From Streptomyces olivaceoviridis (GTDB lineage: Bacteria; Actinomycetota; Actinomycetes; Streptomycetales; Streptomycetaceae): a stretch of DNA of 64,000 nucleotides. The notes under the pieces are model-generated. The model was given only the letters and a program-made list of their open reading frames with translations, ran no database searches and had not been told where the DNA came from. Both the position numbers and the translations under genes were made by a program. Below, piece by piece: positions 53,327 to 61,655 of the stretch. Each line of letters begins with the position of its first letter. The first letter of the stretch is position 1. The stretch covers positions 1-64,000 of the forward strand of contig NZ_BMUI01000019.1 in NCBI RefSeq assembly GCF_014650115.1. The letters are read 5' to 3'.

Positions 53327-53938
53327 TCAGACCGCGGCGGCGAGCGCCCGGCGTCCGGCGCTGATCACAGCCGCCTGCCGGGCCACGCGCGCGCCCAGGT
53401 GTTCGGCCGTGGCGATGTCCGCGCCGTGGACGGTGTCCGTCCCGCCGTCCATCGGCGTCTGCGCGCCCGCTCCGCTCCAGAAGCCGAGGCGGTTCAGGTC
53501 GTGCTCGGAGGCGCTGGTGGAGTTCCAGCCCGGAGCCAGGCCCAGGCTGACCCAGAGCATCCGGTGCTGGGCGGCGAAGGCGGCGAAGAACGCGAGGGTG
53601 TTGTTCTTGTCGCCGCTCTTGGAGGCCGAGTTGGTGAATCCCGCCGCCAGCTTGTCCGCCCACCGCCCCTCGGCCCAGCGGCCACTGGTCGCTTCGGCGA
53701 AGGCGTGGAAACCGGCCGAGGCGCCGCCCATGTAGGTGGGCGATCCGAAGACGATCGCGTCGGCGTGGTCCAGCCCCTGCCACTGTTCGTCGGTCACGGC
53801 GGTCACGTCCACGAAGACGACGTCGGCGCCGGCCTGCGCGGCCCCGCGGCGGACCGCTTCGGCGAGCACGGCCGTGTGTCCGTAGCCGGAGTGGTAGGCG
53901 ACGGCGACGGACGGGTGGGCGGAGGACGATTCGGACAT
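53327..53938 (-). CDS. flavodoxin/WrbA-like NAD(P)H:quinone oxidoreductase
   Basis: The 203-residue protein has the FMN loop VAYHSGYGHTAVLAEAVRRG and GSPTYMGGASAGFHAF, both typical of WrbA-like flavoproteins. They reduce quinones by two electrons. AGGAG precedes the ATG at 53938. The MFS exporter gene follows it. Two repeated boxes lie just upstream, so the pair is probably controlled from there by an unlinked or neighbouring regulator. Confidence 0.9.
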   Translation of the reverse strand: MSESSSAHPSVAVAYHSGYGHTAVLAEAVRRGAAQAGADVVFVDVTAVTDEQWQGLDHADAIVFGSPTYMGGASAGFHAFAEATSGRWAEGRWADKLAAGFTNSASKSGDKNNTLAFFAAFAAQHRMLWVSLGLAPGWNSTSASEHDLNRLGFWSGAGAQTPMDGGTDTVHGADIATAEHLGARVARQAAVISAGRRALAAAV

Positions 53939-53948
53939 GGAAGCTCCT

Positions 53949-53998
53949 GTGAGAGTGAGTGCTTTGGGGGAGTGCGAGAGTGAGTGCTTCGGGGGGAG
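53949..53998. repeat. two 25-bp direct repeats upstream of flavodoxin-like gene
   Basis: GAGAGTGAGTGCTTTGGGGG (from 53951) recurs from 53976 with TTTGG changed to TTCGG. The period is 25 bases. They begin 10 bases before the gene start, in its leader. On the gene strand each reads AAGCACTCACTCTC, which resembles half-sites of TetR-type repressors. Confidence 0.7.
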
Positions 53999-54142
53999 GG
54001 GGGCCGCGTGCCTCCCGACCCTGGGAGGGGCGTCACGGTCGTTCGCCGGTGACCCCTTGTTAGGAACCGGGCCGGTCGGCCGGTTCGCAAGGCGCAGCCG
54101 CGCGGGGCGGTTCCGCGGGCGCCGGCTCCGGGTGTGGGGTTC

Positions 54143-55012
54143 TCAGCCCCGGGCGAACGGGTTGCCCAGGGCCTCGTAGTCGGCCTGCGTCAGCTTCAGC
54201 GCGGCAGCCGCCACGTTCTCCTCCAGGTGCTCGACCGACGACGTGCCGGGGATCGGCAGGACGACCGGCGAGCGGTGCAGCAGCCAGGCCAGCGCCACCT
54301 GGGAGGGTGAGGAGGCCAGGCGGGCCGCGATGCGGGCGAGCGGACCGCCCGGCCGGGCCAGCTGCCCGGTGGCCAGCGGGAACCAGGGCAGGAACGCGAT
54401 GTCGTTCGCCTCGGCGTACCGCAGGACGTCCTCGGAGTCGCGCTGGGCGATGTTGTACAGGTTCTGCACGGAGGCGATGGGCACGATGGCGCGGGCCCGC
54501 TCCAGCTCCTCGACGCCGACCTCGGAGAGCCCGACGTGGGCGATCTTGCCCTCGTCGCGCAGCTCCTTGAGGACACCGATCTGGTCCTCGAAGGGTACCG
54601 AGGGGTCGATGCGGTGCAGCTGGAAGAGCGGAATGCGCTCCAGACCCAGCCTGTGGAGGCTGGACTCCGCCTGCCGGCGCAGGTACTCGGGCCGGCCGTT
54701 CGGCCGCCACTCCCCGGGACCGGGACGGGCCAGCCCGGCCTTGGTGGCGATGACCAGGTTCTCCGGGTACGGGTGCAGTGCCTCGCGCAGGAGCTGTTCG
54801 GTCGTCCCGGGTCCGTAGGAGTCGGCGGTGTCGATCAGGGTCACGCCCAGTTCCACGGCGCGGCGCAGGACACGCACACCCCTGTCCCGGTCGGGGAAGG
54901 GACCCCACACTCCCGGACCCGTCAACTGCATGGTCCCGTAAGCGAGTCGGTTGACCACGAGCTCACCGCCGAGGGCGAACGACCCGGATGACTCCGCTGA
55001 GATGGTGTCCAT
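54143..55012 (-). CDS. aldo/keto reductase
   Basis: The 289-residue protein has the AKR tetrad: Asp and Tyr in LIDTADSYGPG, Lys in VIATKAG, His in FQLHRIDP. The start MDTISAESSGSFALGGELVV and NRLAYGTMQLTG are typical of the YcsN/YdbC-like branch. It reduces an aldehyde or ketone with NADPH. It lies 204 bases upstream of the flavodoxin-like gene on the same strand. AAAGGCAG precedes the ATG at 55012. Confidence 0.92.
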   Translation of the reverse strand: MDTISAESSGSFALGGELVVNRLAYGTMQLTGPGVWGPFPDRDRGVRVLRRAVELGVTLIDTADSYGPGTTEQLLREALHPYPENLVIATKAGLARPGPGEWRPNGRPEYLRRQAESSLHRLGLERIPLFQLHRIDPSVPFEDQIGVLKELRDEGKIAHVGLSEVGVEELERARAIVPIASVQNLYNIAQRDSEDVLRYAEANDIAFLPWFPLATGQLARPGGPLARIAARLASSPSQVALAWLLHRSPVVLPIPGTSSVEHLEENVAAAALKLTQADYEALGNPFARG

Positions 55013-55510
55013 GTCTCGCTGCCTTTCTCGTCAGGGCCGCCCGCGGTCGGGGCGGCCCCCGGCACCCTGGAGGTGCCGCGTTGTCTGTGCGGGTGGCATC
55101 ACCGCGCCGGCGAGGAACCCGCGACGGCGCGTGCACGGCCGGCGTCCCACCGGCGATGACGACGCCGTGGTCGCGTCGGCGGAGCAGCCCGGAGTCGTCA
55201 CGTCACCGAGGCCATCGGATCTCCTTGGCGAACCGTGACCGTGGCGGGGACCGGAAGAGGGGCGCCGACGGGTCACGGGCTCGTCCGAGGCGGTCCGCCG
55301 GCCGCGCGGTCGACCCGGTCGTCGGGCCTCTCGCTGCCGGCCCGACCAGCATGGCCGCCGTTTGTGGATACTTAGTGGGGTCCGCTTCGGGGCACCTGGC
55401 GGCGTCCGCGCACCAGCTCCCGGCGGCCTCCCCTCTCCAGTTCCCGGCGGCCTCCGCGCGCCGGTCGGCCACCGCCAGGCGCCCGCTCCGCCGCCGCTCC
55501 GTCGCCGCGC
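55013..55510. other. intergenic stretch, no gene seen; short 24-bp-period repeat
   Basis: No start with ribosome site and protein-like frame is present. CAGCTCCCGGCGGCCTCC at 55414-55431 recurs at 55438-55455 with one change. Bases 55360-55380 (TTTGTGGATACTTAGTGG) are AT-rich, but no promoter can be assigned. Confidence 0.6.
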
Positions 55511-55556
55511 CGCACGGCCGGCCCGCCGGGCACCGTCCCGGCGGGCCGGCCGTGCG
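55511..55556 (-). terminator. 20-bp stem terminator after MDR paralog 2
   Basis: Bases 55511-55530 pair perfectly with 55537-55556 around the loop CACCGT. It lies 9 bases beyond the stop of the dehydrogenase gene. Confidence 0.9.
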
Positions 55557-55565
55557 CGGCCGTGC

Positions 55566-56597
55566 TCAGAAGCCGGTCATCGTGATCTTGCCGATGGCCT
55601 TGCCCGATTCCAGGACGCGGTGAGCCTCGCGCAGGTGCTCGGCGTTGATCGTGCCGAGGTCGGTGGTGGCGGTGGTGGTGAGGATTCCCGTGTCGACCAG
55701 GCGGGCGATCTGGTCGAGGATGTGCCGCTGCACCGCCTGGTCGGGCGTCTGGTGGAGCGAGCGGGTGAACATGAACTCCCAGTGGAACGAAATGCTCTTG
55801 GACTTGAGCACGCCGATCTCGACCGGGCCGAAGTCGTCGATGGCGACGAGCCGTCCGAGCGGCTTGAGGATGTCCGCGTAGGCGGTCAGGTTCCGGTCCG
55901 TACCGGCGGTGCTGAAGACGAAGTCCATCCCGCCCGGTGCCACCTCGGCCACCTGCGGGGGCAGGGGCCTGCGGTGGTCGACGACATGGGACACCCCCAT
56001 GCGGCGGGCGAACTCGGCGGTCTCCGGGCGGGAGGCGGTACCGATCACCGTCAGGCTGGTCAGGGCGCGCGCCAGCTGGGCCACCATGGCACCGACACCG
56101 CCCGCGGCGGCGGTGACCAGCAGGGTGCCGGTCTTCTCCAGGGCGCCCTCGCGCAGGCCGAGGTGCTCGAAGAGGCCCTCCCACGCGGTGAGCGACGTCA
56201 GCGGCAGGGCCGCCGCCTCGGCGAAGGAGAGGGTGGCCGGCTTGTGGCCGACGATGCGCTCGTCCACGGTGTGGAAGAGGGCGTTGGCACCGGGCCGGTC
56301 GATGGCTCCGGCGTAGAAGACCTCGTCGCCGACCTCGAACGCCTCCACCTCGTCGCCGACGGCGACGACCGCGCCCGCGGCGTCCCACCCGAGGACCCTG
56401 GGCTCGCCGCCCGGATCGTTGTTCTGCCGCACCTTGTAGTCCACCGGGTTGACCGCGATGGCCTCGACCCGTACGAGCAGGTCGCGGGGGCCGGGCCGCG
56501 GCACCGGCAGCGTGACGTCGACCAGGCTCTCCGTGTCGTCGACGGGAAGGCTCTTGCGGTAGGCGACCGCCGGCATGGTGGTGGGGATCTCACTCAT
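55566..56597 (-). CDS. zinc-free alcohol dehydrogenase/quinone oxidoreductase (MDR), paralog 2
   Basis: The ATG at 56597 has CAGGAG upstream; 343 residues. It is highly similar along its length to the protein at 42408-43433 (for example both share FMFTRSL, LFEHLGL and VIGTASRPET). Motifs are AVNPVDYKVRQNNDPGG, LGWDAAGAVVAVGD and TAAAGGVGAMVAQL. Zinc ligands are missing. It is divergent to an HxlR gene, which is its likely repressor. It probably reduces quinones, enones or similar electrophiles. Confidence 0.92.
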   Translation of the reverse strand: MSEIPTTMPAVAYRKSLPVDDTESLVDVTLPVPRPGPRDLLVRVEAIAVNPVDYKVRQNNDPGGEPRVLGWDAAGAVVAVGDEVEAFEVGDEVFYAGAIDRPGANALFHTVDERIVGHKPATLSFAEAAALPLTSLTAWEGLFEHLGLREGALEKTGTLLVTAAAGGVGAMVAQLARALTSLTVIGTASRPETAEFARRMGVSHVVDHRRPLPPQVAEVAPGGMDFVFSTAGTDRNLTAYADILKPLGRLVAIDDFGPVEIGVLKSKSISFHWEFMFTRSLHQTPDQAVQRHILDQIARLVDTGILTTTATTDLGTINAEHLREAHRVLESGKAIGKITMTGF

Positions 56598-56675
56598 CTC
56601 GCGCTCCTGTTGTGCCGTAGGTGCTGGCTGCGGCGATAACGTAGCTCGGGGGAGGTAGTAACCTTCAACGGAACC

Positions 56676-56694
56676 TACTTCCCTTTGGAAAGTA
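56676..56694. promoter_or_regulatory. inverted repeat, likely HxlR operator
   Basis: TACTT and AAGTA flank CCCTTTGGA. It lies midway between the MDR gene and the HxlR gene. AT-rich bases and a TAGTAAC element are next to it. HxlR regulators usually bind such sites in the shared promoter. Confidence 0.7.
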
Positions 56695-56722
56695 AGCTGG
56701 TAGAAGCCGATCCACGAGCGGA

Positions 56723-57091
56723 GTGACGCGACCGTTGGCGACGACATGCGCATCCGAACGACACGACCACCACGACGTCTACGCGGCCCAGTGCCCCTGC
56801 CGGGAGGTGCTGGACCTGCTGGCCAACAAGTGGTCGGCGCTGGCGATCGGGGCGATGGAGGAGGGGCCGCAGCGCTTCGGGGCGCTACAGCGGCGTCTGG
56901 AGGGCGTCAGCCCGAAGGTGCTCACCTCCACGCTCCGCCGCCTGGAGGAGAAGGGGTTCGTGGACCGGACCATCTACCCCGCGGTGCCCCTGCACGTGGA
57001 ATACGCGCTCACGGACCTGGGATGCAGCGTGGCCCAGCCGCTCGCCCAGCTACGGAACTGGGTGGAGGACCACGTCGACGAGATCGCCTAG
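56723..57091 (+). CDS. HxlR-family transcriptional regulator
   Basis: The 122-residue winged-helix protein has the HxlR pattern: CPCREVLDLLANKWSALAIG, GPQRFGALQRRLEGVSPKVL, LEEKGFVDRTIYPAVPLHVE and YALTDLG. The Cys pair near residue 25 is a place where related regulators (HypR, QorR type) sense disulfide or quinone stress. It is divergent to MDR paralog 2, and a palindrome is shared by both promoters. Start codon GTG 56723 has no strong ribosome site. Confidence 0.92.
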   Translation: MTRPLATTCASERHDHHDVYAAQCPCREVLDLLANKWSALAIGAMEEGPQRFGALQRRLEGVSPKVLTSTLRRLEEKGFVDRTIYPAVPLHVEYALTDLGCSVAQPLAQLRNWVEDHVDEIA

Positions 57092-57714
57092 GCACGCGGG
57101 CCCGTCCGGCGGTCCGCTCGCCTTCGTCGCGGGTACGGCACGTCATGCCGGCCGGTTCCGGGTGCCGTTGCTCGCCGGTGCCCGGAAGGCGCGCGGGTCG
57201 CCGGGGCGTCGCAGGGCCGGGTCCTCGTCGGCGAGGTGCTGCCCTTCGCCCCGGCGTCCGGTGGCGAAGTAGTTCCGAGGCCGAGGTGCATGAACCCGGC
57301 CAGGCCGCTCTCGACCAGCCGCCAGGCACTGCGTCTGCCGTCGGCGAGCGGAATCGGGGGAGGTCGCGGCGGTGTCGGCCCGGACGGGGCCGCCGGGATG
57401 CGCCCCGGTCGCCCGGCGCCGGATCAGTGCCGCCGGACGCCGCCGGGTCCTGCGTGGGTGCCCGGAGTGTCCGGCACCGGCCGCACCACCTCGACCGGCC
57501 CATGGACCGCGTCCGAGCAGCCTGCCTCCCGCGCCGCAGGGGCGAATTGTCCGCGCCGGGGGAGGTGAACCGTCCCCGCCGGCGTGCGCCGGGCCTCGCC
57601 CGTGCGAAGCCCGGCGCCGGGCACCCAGGCCGCGGACCGCGGGCGTCCGCTTCGCCGGGAACGGCACTTTCCACCCTCCGGTGTCCGGTGCCGGACCCTT
57701 GAGCCGGTCAGTGA
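57092..57714. other. intergenic stretch, no confident gene
   Basis: No frame has start, ribosome site and protein-like content over its length. On the minus strand a short stretch near 57284-57362 reads PLADGRRSAWRLVESGLAGF and looks protein-like, but it is interrupted. It may be a remnant of a lost gene. Confidence 0.5.
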
Positions 57715-58083
57715 TCAGTGATCGGTGATCAGTGTGTAGCGGACGGTCTGGGCCTGGATGAGCCCGTCGTGGAAGACGAAGGTGTCGACACCGTCTTCCA
57801 CGCGGCGCCCTGTCGGGCTGGCCGCGGACCATTCGAGGAACAGGACATCGCCTGCGAACTGCGGCTTCAGTTCCCAGTCGGCGTCCGGGAGATCGGCCAG
57901 CAGCTTGCCGATCGCCTCTTTGACCCCTTCGCGGCCGTGCAGGGTGCCGGACGGTGTGATGAACACGGCGTCCTCGGCGTAGTTGGCGGCGACGCGGTCG
58001 AGATCTCCCGTCCCCAGCCGCGCACCGTGGTCGGCGAACACCTCCTGCGGACGACGGTGATCCGATGGGGTGGGTGTTGTCAT
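57715..58083 (-). CDS. SnoaL/NTF2-like small protein
   Basis: The ATG at 58083 has GAAGGAG upstream; 122 residues. The NTF2-like cone fold is shown by HGARLGTGDLDRVAANYAED, VFITPSGTLHGREGVKEAIG and DGVDTFVFHDGLIQAQTVRY. Such proteins are small isomerases, cyclases or ligand binders. Its start is 32 bases after the stop of the MDR gene at 58116, so they probably form one transcript. The last codons and stop are made of short GATCAC repeats. Confidence 0.88.
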   Translation of the reverse strand: MTTPTPSDHRRPQEVFADHGARLGTGDLDRVAANYAEDAVFITPSGTLHGREGVKEAIGKLLADLPDADWELKPQFAGDVLFLEWSAASPTGRRVEDGVDTFVFHDGLIQAQTVRYTLITDH

Positions 58084-58115
58084 GACGTGCTCCTTCGCAC
58101 AGGGGCCGGGGCCGT

Positions 58116-59045
58116 TCAGCGCCCGGGGACCGACAGGACGAGCTTTCCCCTGGTGTGACCGCCCTGGCTGATGCGCCACGCTTCCGCGGCCTCATGGAGG
58201 GGCAGCACTCGGTCGAGATGGACGGTCAGCCGGCCGTCGTCGGCCAGGGCGGCCAGGGCGGTGAGATCGGCCCGGTCCGGCCGCACCCATACGTAGTGCC
58301 CGCCCTTGGCGGCGGCTTCCGGGGCGACGACGGAGGCCAGCCGGCCGGGGTCGTCGAGCAGGTCGAGCGAGACGTCCACCGCGTCGTGCCCGGCGAAGTC
58401 CACAGCGGCGTCCACCCCTTGGGGGGCCAGCTCACGGACACGGTCGCGCAGGCCGTCCCCGTAGGCCACGGGGACGGCGCCCAGGGAGCGGAGGAAATCG
58501 TGGTTGCGCTCGCTCGCCGTCGCGATGACCCGTGCCCCGAGGGCGGTGGCGATCTGGACTCCGAACGAGCCGACACCCCCGGCCGCGCCGTGGACGAGCA
58601 CCGTCTCGCCCGGCTGGAGGCCGGTGCGCCGGACGGCCTGGTAGGCGGTGAGCCCCGCGAGGGGTACGCCCGCCGCCTCCTCCCAGGTGAGCGCGGCGGG
58701 CTTGGGAGCCAGCAGGCGCACGTGCGCGGAGACCAACTCCGCATAGGCGCCGAACTGGGCCCAGTCCTTGCGGATGTAGCCGAAGACCTCGTCGCCGGGG
58801 GCGAACTCGGTGACGTCGAACCCCACCCGCTCGACGACGCCGGCCACGTCCCAGCCGGGAATCAGCGGGAAGCCGGTCTCCATGACGGCGTCGAGCCGTC
58901 CTTCGGCGAGCTTCCAGTCGACCGGGTTGACCCCGGCCGCCTTCACACGGACGAGGACTTCACCGGGTGCCACTTTGGGGTCCGGCAGCTCTGTCCATTC
59001 GAGGTCTTCGGTACGACCGTACCGGCGCAGTGCCATGGCTTTCAT
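58116..59045 (-). CDS. NADP-dependent MDR oxidoreductase (quinone reductase type)
   Basis: The 309-residue protein has LVRVKAAGVNPVDWKLAEG, GFPLIPGWDVAGVVERVG and the nucleotide motif VHGAAGGVGSFGVQIA, all of the quinone oxidoreductase branch of MDRs. It has no structural zinc Cys set. It is 17 bases downstream of the MarR gene stop, so the MarR protein probably controls it. It belongs to a different subgroup than the two paralogs at 42.4 and 55.6 kb. Confidence 0.92.
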   Translation of the reverse strand: MKAMALRRYGRTEDLEWTELPDPKVAPGEVLVRVKAAGVNPVDWKLAEGRLDAVMETGFPLIPGWDVAGVVERVGFDVTEFAPGDEVFGYIRKDWAQFGAYAELVSAHVRLLAPKPAALTWEEAAGVPLAGLTAYQAVRRTGLQPGETVLVHGAAGGVGSFGVQIATALGARVIATASERNHDFLRSLGAVPVAYGDGLRDRVRELAPQGVDAAVDFAGHDAVDVSLDLLDDPGRLASVVAPEAAAKGGHYVWVRPDRADLTALAALADDGRLTVHLDRVLPLHEAAEAWRISQGGHTRGKLVLSVPGR

Positions 59046-59062
59046 GGACGGACGTGCTCCTT

Positions 59063-59533
59063 TCAGGCGGCGACCGCGATCGGGGTGGGCGACGACCGCA
59101 ACGCCCGGACCAGCGGTTCTAGCCTGGCGTCCTGAGCTGCCTCGGCGAGCGCCGCCCGCAGGGCGGTGTCGTGAGTGGGGCGCGCCGCCTCAAGCAGCTC
59201 CGTACCGGCGTCGGTGACGTTGGTGTAGATCCCGCGGCGGTCGGTGGGGCACAGGTAGCGGGACAGCAGTCCGCGGTCCTCCAGGCGGGTGACCAGACGC
59301 GTGGTGGCGCTCTGGCTGAGGACGACGGCGTCGGCGACCTGTTTCATCTGCAAGTGCCCTCCGTCTCCGTCGTGCTGCCGGCTGAGCACGTCGAGCAGCG
59401 CGTACTCGCGGGCGCTCAGGCCGTGACCCGTTTCCAGGGCGCGTTCGAGGTGTGTCTCGATCTTGCCGTGCAGCAGGGAGAGGGCGCACCAGCCCTGAGC
59501 CAGGACGGAGAGCGCTGGGGTGGTGGCGGTCAC
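59063..59533 (-). CDS. MarR-family transcriptional regulator
   Basis: The GTG at 59533 has GAAGGAGG upstream; 156 residues. The winged helix is seen in LSAREYALLDVLSRQ, MKQVADAVVLSQSATTRLVT, RLEDRGLLSR and CPTDRRGIYTNVTDAG. MarR proteins repress efflux and detoxification genes until they bind a phenolic or similar ligand. It is divergent to an MFS exporter and starts an operon with an MDR reductase and an NTF2-like gene, a usual layout for xenobiotic response. Confidence 0.92.
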   Translation of the reverse strand: MTATTPALSVLAQGWCALSLLHGKIETHLERALETGHGLSAREYALLDVLSRQHDGDGGHLQMKQVADAVVLSQSATTRLVTRLEDRGLLSRYLCPTDRRGIYTNVTDAGTELLEAARPTHDTALRAALAEAAQDARLEPLVRALRSSPTPIAVAA

Positions 59534-59574
59534 AGGAGCCTCCTTCGGCGGCGGGCCGGTCGATGGCCAGCATA

Positions 59575-59637
59575 CTTGCGCACAATGTCTATTGCAAGCA
59601 CCGGCACACCGCGCTTGCGTATATGAAGCGTCTGCAA
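59575..59637. promoter_or_regulatory. two TTGC-N14/15-GCAA elements in MarR/MFS intergenic region
   Basis: TTGC at 59576 pairs with GCAA ending at 59597, and TTGC at 59615 with GCAA ending at 59637. Both sit in a lower-GC stretch between the two divergent genes. They are candidates for MarR operators. Confidence 0.5.
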
Positions 59638-59690
59638 CTATTGTGGTCGCACGTAAGCGTTCCACGCAATCGCTCGGAAGGTCTCTCCCC

Positions 59691-60911
59691 ATGCCTCTCG
59701 CGCTCCTGGCCCTGGCCATCGGGGCCTTCGGGATCGGCACCACCGAATTCGTGATCATGGGCGTGCTGCCCCAGGTCGCGGACGACTTCGGTGTCAGCAT
59801 CCCCACCGCCGGCTGGCTGGTGTCCGGCTACGCGCTCGGCGTCGTCATCGGTGCCCCGCTGCTCACCGTGCTCGGCACCAGGGTGTCCCGCAAGAAGATG
59901 CTCATGTTCCTCATGGGCCTGTTCATCGTGGGCAACGCCCTCTCGGCCGCCGCCCCGAGCTTCGGCCTCATGCTCGTCGGCCGGGTCATCGCCTCCCTCG
60001 CGCACGGCGCGTTCTTCGGCATCGGCTCGGTGGTCGCCGCCGACCTGGTCGCCCCCGAGAAGAAGGCCTCCGCCATCTCCCTGATGTTCATGGGCCTGAC
60101 CGTCGCCAACATCGTCGGCGTCCCCGGCGGCACCTACATCGGACAGGTCGCCGGCTGGCGCCTCACCTTCACCCTCGTCGCCGCCCTCGGCGTCATCGGA
60201 CTCCTCGGCGTCGCCAAGCTCGTCCCCGAGCAGGGCAAGCCCAGGGCCGGGAACGTCCGTGCCGAATTCGCCGCCTTCAAGAACGTCCAGGTCTGGCTCG
60301 CCATGGCGATGACCGTCCTCGGCTACGGCGGTGTCTTCGCGGCCATCACCTACATCACTCCGATGATGACCCGGGTGGCCGGCTACACAGAGGGCGCCGT
60401 GACCTGGCTGCTCGTCCTGTTCGGCGTCGGCATGTTCCTCGGCAACCTGCTCGGCGGCAAGTTCGCCGACCGGGCCCTGATGCCGATGCTCTTCACCACC
60501 CTGGCGGCCCTGGCCGCGGTACTGCTGCTGTTCACCGCGACCGCCCACAACAAGGTCCTCGCCGCCATCACGCTCACCCTGATCGGCGCGCTCGGCTTCG
60601 CCACGGTGCCCCCGTTGCAGAAGTGGGTCCTCGACCAGGCCTCGGCCGCCCCGACCCTGGCCTCGGCCGCCAACATCGGCGCCTTCAACCTCGGCAACGC
60701 GCTGGCCGCCTGGCTCGGCGGTGTGGTGATCGCGGCCGGCCTCGGCTACACCTCGCCGAACTGGGTCGGTGCCCTGCTCTCCGGCTCAGCCCTGCTGCTG
60801 TCCTTCCTCGCCGCGTTCCTCGACCGCCGTACACGCCGGGCCTCCGACAGCGTCACGGCCGGCTCCCCGCACCCGCAGGCCCAGCGGACCAGCGCCCCGA
60901 TCGGCCACTGA
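59691..60911 (+). CDS. MFS transporter, DHA1 arabinose-efflux type
   Basis: The ATG at 59691 has GGAAGG upstream; 406 residues. The opening LALAIGAFGIGTTEFVIMGV and TAGWLVSGYALGVVIGAPLL are typical of the AraJ/YdhP/Cmr-type exporters. About 12 hydrophobic segments are present. It is divergent from the MarR gene and very likely part of its regulon. A GlcG/HbpS-like gene follows on the same strand after a C-rich leader. The exported compound is unknown. Confidence 0.92.
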   Translation: MPLALLALAIGAFGIGTTEFVIMGVLPQVADDFGVSIPTAGWLVSGYALGVVIGAPLLTVLGTRVSRKKMLMFLMGLFIVGNALSAAAPSFGLMLVGRVIASLAHGAFFGIGSVVAADLVAPEKKASAISLMFMGLTVANIVGVPGGTYIGQVAGWRLTFTLVAALGVIGLLGVAKLVPEQGKPRAGNVRAEFAAFKNVQVWLAMAMTVLGYGGVFAAITYITPMMTRVAGYTEGAVTWLLVLFGVGMFLGNLLGGKFADRALMPMLFTTLAALAAVLLLFTATAHNKVLAAITLTLIGALGFATVPPLQKWVLDQASAAPTLASAANIGAFNLGNALAAWLGGVVIAAGLGYTSPNWVGALLSGSALLLSFLAAFLDRRTRRASDSVTAGSPHPQAQRTSAPIGH

Positions 60912-60922
60912 CCCCTTTGCCC

Positions 60923-60958
60923 ACCCGGCACTGACCCCCCACCCGGCACTGACCCCCC
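60923..60958. repeat. two tandem 18-bp C-rich repeats
   Basis: The unit ACCCGGCACTGACCCCCC occurs twice in succession, just after the MFS stop. It opens a C-rich leader of about 150 bases before the GlcG/HbpS-like gene. Further CACTG/CACC elements follow at irregular spacing. Confidence 0.8.
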
Positions 60959-61003
60959 ACCCACTCGGTCACTGCCCCCGGCCACTGGCCCCCCGCATAC
61001 CAA

Positions 61004-61025
61004 CCCCCCACCCACCCACCCACCC
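61004..61025 (-). other. G-quadruplex-type motif on the minus strand
   Basis: On the + strand a run of six C is followed by four runs CCC, each separated by a single A (61004-61025). On the minus strand this gives five runs of at least three G with one-base T loops. Such G3 runs with single-T loops are known as very stable parallel quadruplexes. It lies 45 bases before the GlcG/HbpS-like start, on the template strand. Confidence 0.75.
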
Positions 61026-61069
61026 GGCCGGACCAGACCCGACACCCCGAACGAAGCGAGCACCACACC

Positions 61070-61492
61070 ATGAGCACCCCCGCCACCGTCGCCCCCCTGA
61101 CCACCCAGGACGCGGAGGCCCTGATCACCGCCGCCCGTCGTGCCGCGGAGGCGGCCGGGGTCACCGTCAGCGTCACCGTCCTCGACGCCGGCGGTCACCT
61201 CATCGCCTTCCGCCGCGACGACCGCGCCGTGCTGATCTCCGGGGAGACCAGCACCCGCAAGGCGTACACCGCGCTCCAGCTCAACGCCCCGACCGCCGAC
61301 CTCGTCGACCTGGTCAAGCCGGGCGGCCCGTTCCACACCCTGCCCACCGCCCTCGACCGGCCGCTGCTGTTCATCGCCGGCGGCCTGCCCGTCCACCGCG
61401 ACGGCCGCCTCATCGGTGCCATCGGTGTCGGCGGCGGCACCCCCGAGCAGGACCACGGGTTCGCCGCCACGGCACTCGGCACTGTCGCCTGA
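61070..61492 (+). CDS. GlcG/HbpS-family heme-binding-like protein
   Basis: The 140-residue protein begins MSTPATVAPLTTQDAEALIT and has the GlcG/HbpS core: VTVSVTVLDAGGHLIAFRRD, STRKAYTALQLN and GGLPVHRDGRLIGAIGVGGG. HbpS is a Streptomyces heme-binding sensor partner; GlcG relatives are of unknown role. No signal peptide and no two-component pair are seen, so the GlcG branch is more likely. The ATG at 61070 lacks a strong ribosome site (GAGCACCACACC region). Confidence 0.88.
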   Translation: MSTPATVAPLTTQDAEALITAARRAAEAAGVTVSVTVLDAGGHLIAFRRDDRAVLISGETSTRKAYTALQLNAPTADLVDLVKPGGPFHTLPTALDRPLLFIAGGLPVHRDGRLIGAIGVGGGTPEQDHGFAATALGTVA

Positions 61493-61655
61493 GGACATCC
61501 CTCGTCTGAGGACATCCCGGCCGGCAGTGCCGGCCCAGCGCCCGACCGCCGGAACGGATCGGCCGGGCCCGCACCACGGCAGGCCAGGGCGCACTCCGCC
61601 GCACCGGAGGGGCCCTGCCCGGCACCACCCGTCACCACGCAAGGAACTCCCGCGC

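Noticed and set aside
60923..61025. Small coding gene in the C-rich leader
   Set aside because: The frames give only Pro/Thr/His runs made by the repeat; no start with ribosome site.
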